DNA of 5,865 bases from Actinomycetota bacterium (lineage in GTDB: Bacteria > Actinomycetota > Actinomycetes > S36-B12). The translations under genes were made by a program, and so were the position numbers. Shown here one piece after another: positions 5,010 to 5,865 of the stretch (the first letter of the stretch is position 1; each line of letters starts with the position of its first letter). The stretch is taken from positions 3,352 to 9,216 of the forward strand of contig DMPC01000006.1 in NCBI GenBank assembly GCA_003456155.1, read 5' to 3'. Below the pieces are notes generated by a model. It made no database searches and was not told the origin of the DNA. It was given only the letters and a program-made list of their open reading frames with translations.

Positions 5010-5063
5010 TTGACGAAGAAATTTCTTGAAAACCCCTTGTGGCGCCTTGCCAAGCGCGAGTAG
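5010..5063 (+). CDS. Candidate 17-residue peptide (MTKKFLENPLWRLAKRE)
   Basis: TTG at 5010-5012 is preceded by GGAAGG (4997-5002) with a 7-base spacer, a near-ideal arrangement. The frame ends with TAG at 5061-5063. The peptide is basic and amphipathic (K-K-F-L ... L-W-R-L-A-K-R-E). Its last codons lie in a small hairpin (GCG-CTT / AAGCGC, 5042-5057). It sits at the 5' end of a chain of hairpins that ends in a terminator, with no further plus-strand gene, so it is not a leader peptide of a downstream operon. A dual-function RNA or a small toxin-like or signalling peptide are possible readings. No known family is recognised. Confidence 0.4.
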   Translation: MTKKFLENPLWRLAKRE

Positions 5064-5273
5064 AACTGTCCTACCGCACCGCAAGGTGCGGGTCGGTTCG
5101 AAAACCGGCGGACTACCGGGCCAGACCCGGAAGACCCGAGTGCTGACGGGTCGGACGCAGGGAGCGAGTCGAGGAGTCGACGAAGAGTCGATCTGCTGGA
5201 AACGGCAGGTGGCGGACGCGGGAAGCATCCCCGCGAAGGCGCCGGGAAACCGGTGACGGGATCGGGACTCCAT
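5064..5273 (+). ncRNA. Candidate structured RNA with about eight consecutive hairpins
   Basis: Perfect or near-perfect stems follow one another. CCGCACC/GGTGCGG closes a GCAA tetraloop (5074-5091). CGGTT/AACCG has a CGAA loop (5094-5107). CCGGG/CCCGG spans 5116-5130. GACCCG/CGGGTC spans 5133-5152. GTCGA/TCGAC spans 5168-5181. CTGCTG/CGGCAG closes a GAAA tetraloop with one G-T pair (5193-5208). CGCGGG/CCCGCG spans 5217-5235. CCGG/CCGG closes GAAA (5242-5253). GTCC (5068-5071) could pair with GGAC (5265-5268) and close the whole domain. GGCGGAC occurs twice between stems (5107-5113, 5211-5217), like a conserved junction strand. An intrinsic terminator follows at once. The 76-codon frame across it has poor codon use and is unlikely to be real. 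It lacks the conserved boxes of RNase P RNA, tmRNA and SRP RNA, and I cannot assign it to a riboswitch class. The plus strand is chosen from the GNRA loops, terminator and small frame. Confidence 0.6.
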
Positions 5274-5317
5274 CAGCAGGGCCCCTCGAACTCATACTTC
5301 GAGGGGCCCTACTGCTG
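5274..5317. terminator. Strong bidirectional hairpin terminator
   Basis: GGGCCCCTCGAA (5279-5290) pairs perfectly over 12 bp with TTCGAGGGGCCC (5298-5309) around a 7-base loop. Beyond a short bulge the stem continues with CAGCA (5274-5278) and TGCTG (5313-5317). It lies between the plus-strand RNA region and the stop of the minus-strand methyltransferase gene and can serve both. Neither side has a long T-run. Confidence 0.8.
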
Positions 5318-5370
5318 TTCAGTCTGCTGCATCGTCCGTCCGTGCCGAAGCCGCCACGCCGCACCCGGGA

Positions 5371-5865
5371 TCAGCCGGGGAAGTCCGATCTCAGGAACGG
5401 GTTCTCCCACAGCTGCAGGCCGTCCTGAACCGTGAAGCCGGCCAGCGTCGGGTGCGTCATGGTGAACAGGGTGGAGCACGGCTCGTCGATCGACAGCCCC
5501 CACCCGCGAGGGAGGAAGAACTCCTGAAGCCGGCCCTCGTTCCCCCGATCGGTCGTCCCGACGGCCATGAGGCGCACCCAGGACTGGATGGCGTCGGCCG
5601 CTGCCGACAGCAGTTCGCTCTCCACACCCTGGACGTCGACGTGCAGCAGGTCCGTCACCGCATCCGAGCGCAGCAGATCGTCGATCGCGACCGTGGGCAC
5701 CTCATGATGCGTGAGGTGGGCGCCCCGATAGTCGACGTCGGTGCCCGGAAGAGTCCAGACCGCCCCGCCCATGTCGCCGTCATCCAGGTCCGGGAACTGC
5801 AGCGCCGTCCGGTAATGCCAGCCCGCAGCACGGACAACCCTCAACTCGGTATCGCCCCACGCCTC
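5371..5865 (-). CDS. FkbM-like methyltransferase, C-terminal part (partial)
   Basis: The frame is open through the right edge (reading EAWGDTEL before residue LRVVRAAGWH), so the N-terminus is outside the window; the TTG at 5844 is an internal codon rather than a convincing start. About 164 residues are visible. The central VPTVAIDDLLRSDAVTDLL leads into HVDVQGVESELLSAA, the FkbM-type pattern of a (T/A)(I/L)DDLL segment followed by (K/H)xDVQGxExxxLxGA, which forms a late strand of the SAM-dependent Rossmann fold. A further strand, VRLMAVGTT, and a C-terminal part (FFLPRGWGL ... PFLRSDFPG) follow. The family O-methylates sugars, polyketides or other metabolites. The acceptor is unknown here, and the SAM-binding motif I lies outside the window, so activity cannot be judged. 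The stop TGA (5371-5373) is 53 bases from the shared terminator. Confidence 0.8.
   Translation of the reverse strand, partial: EAWGDTELRVVRAAGWHYRTALQFPDLDDGDMGGAVWTLPGTDVDYRGAHLTHHEVPTVAIDDLLRSDAVTDLLHVDVQGVESELLSAAADAIQSWVRLMAVGTTDRGNEGRLQEFFLPRGWGLSIDEPCSTLFTMTHPTLAGFTVQDGLQLWENPFLRSDFPG

Noticed and set aside
5168..5191. Three AGTCGA copies as a short tandem repeat or CRISPR-like array
   Set aside because: Spacing is uneven (2 and 5 bases) and the copies pair within the structured RNA; no repeat-spacer architecture.
5026..5256. 76-codon plus-strand frame across the hairpin chain
   Set aside because: Its TTG start lacks a binding site, third-position GC is lower than in the real genes, and the bases are better explained by consecutive stems.
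5064..5273. RNase P RNA, tmRNA, SRP RNA, cobalamin or c-di-AMP riboswitch
   Set aside because: The conserved boxes I know for these (for example the RNase P GAGGAAAGTCC and ACAGA boxes, the SRP GGAAGGAAGCAG loop, a tmRNA tRNA-like end) are absent.

Overview
This is a GC-rich stretch of a bacterial chromosome. The lack of encoded CCA ends on both tRNAs, the codon use, weak -35 boxes and genes that seem to start almost at the first transcribed base all fit an actinomycete (Actinomycetota, perhaps Micrococcales). I cannot place it more closely. Nothing marks it as phage, plasmid or transposon: there is no integrase, transposase, CRISPR array or visible attachment-site duplication.

Left part (1-3214), sugar handling and transport. 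The N-terminus of a secreted lipoprotein, possibly a solute-binding protein, reads leftward from 151. Diverging from it is a LacI-family repressor (414-1460). Two copies of a GACAACGTTGTC-type operator lie between them, one in the divergent promoter region and one on the repressor's own start codon. The repressor converges with, and overlaps by 38 bp, a ten-helix EamA-type (DMT) transporter. Upstream of the transporter, on the same strand, is a small ROK-family sugar kinase resembling polyphosphate glucokinases. The kinase and transporter probably form an operon with a hairpin between them.

Middle (3215-3591), tRNA genes. tRNA-Ser(GCT) and tRNA-Arg(ACG) are both on the plus strand. A hairpin terminator follows the first, and a perfect 14-bp palindrome lies just before the second.

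Right part (3592-5865). A DUF4239 (bestrophin-like) four-helix membrane protein, apparently leaderless, sits between two non-coding stretches. Each of these holds a very short reading frame with a good ribosome binding site, next to strong RNA secondary structure. The left one has a 13-codon frame and a 17-bp perfect inverted repeat. The right one has a 17-codon frame, then a chain of about eight consecutive hairpins, three of them with GNRA-type tetraloops, and then a strong hairpin terminator. I recognise neither as a known RNA family, and the right one is the best candidate here for something undescribed. The window ends in the C-terminal part of an FkbM-like methyltransferase on the minus strand, which shares the terminator.
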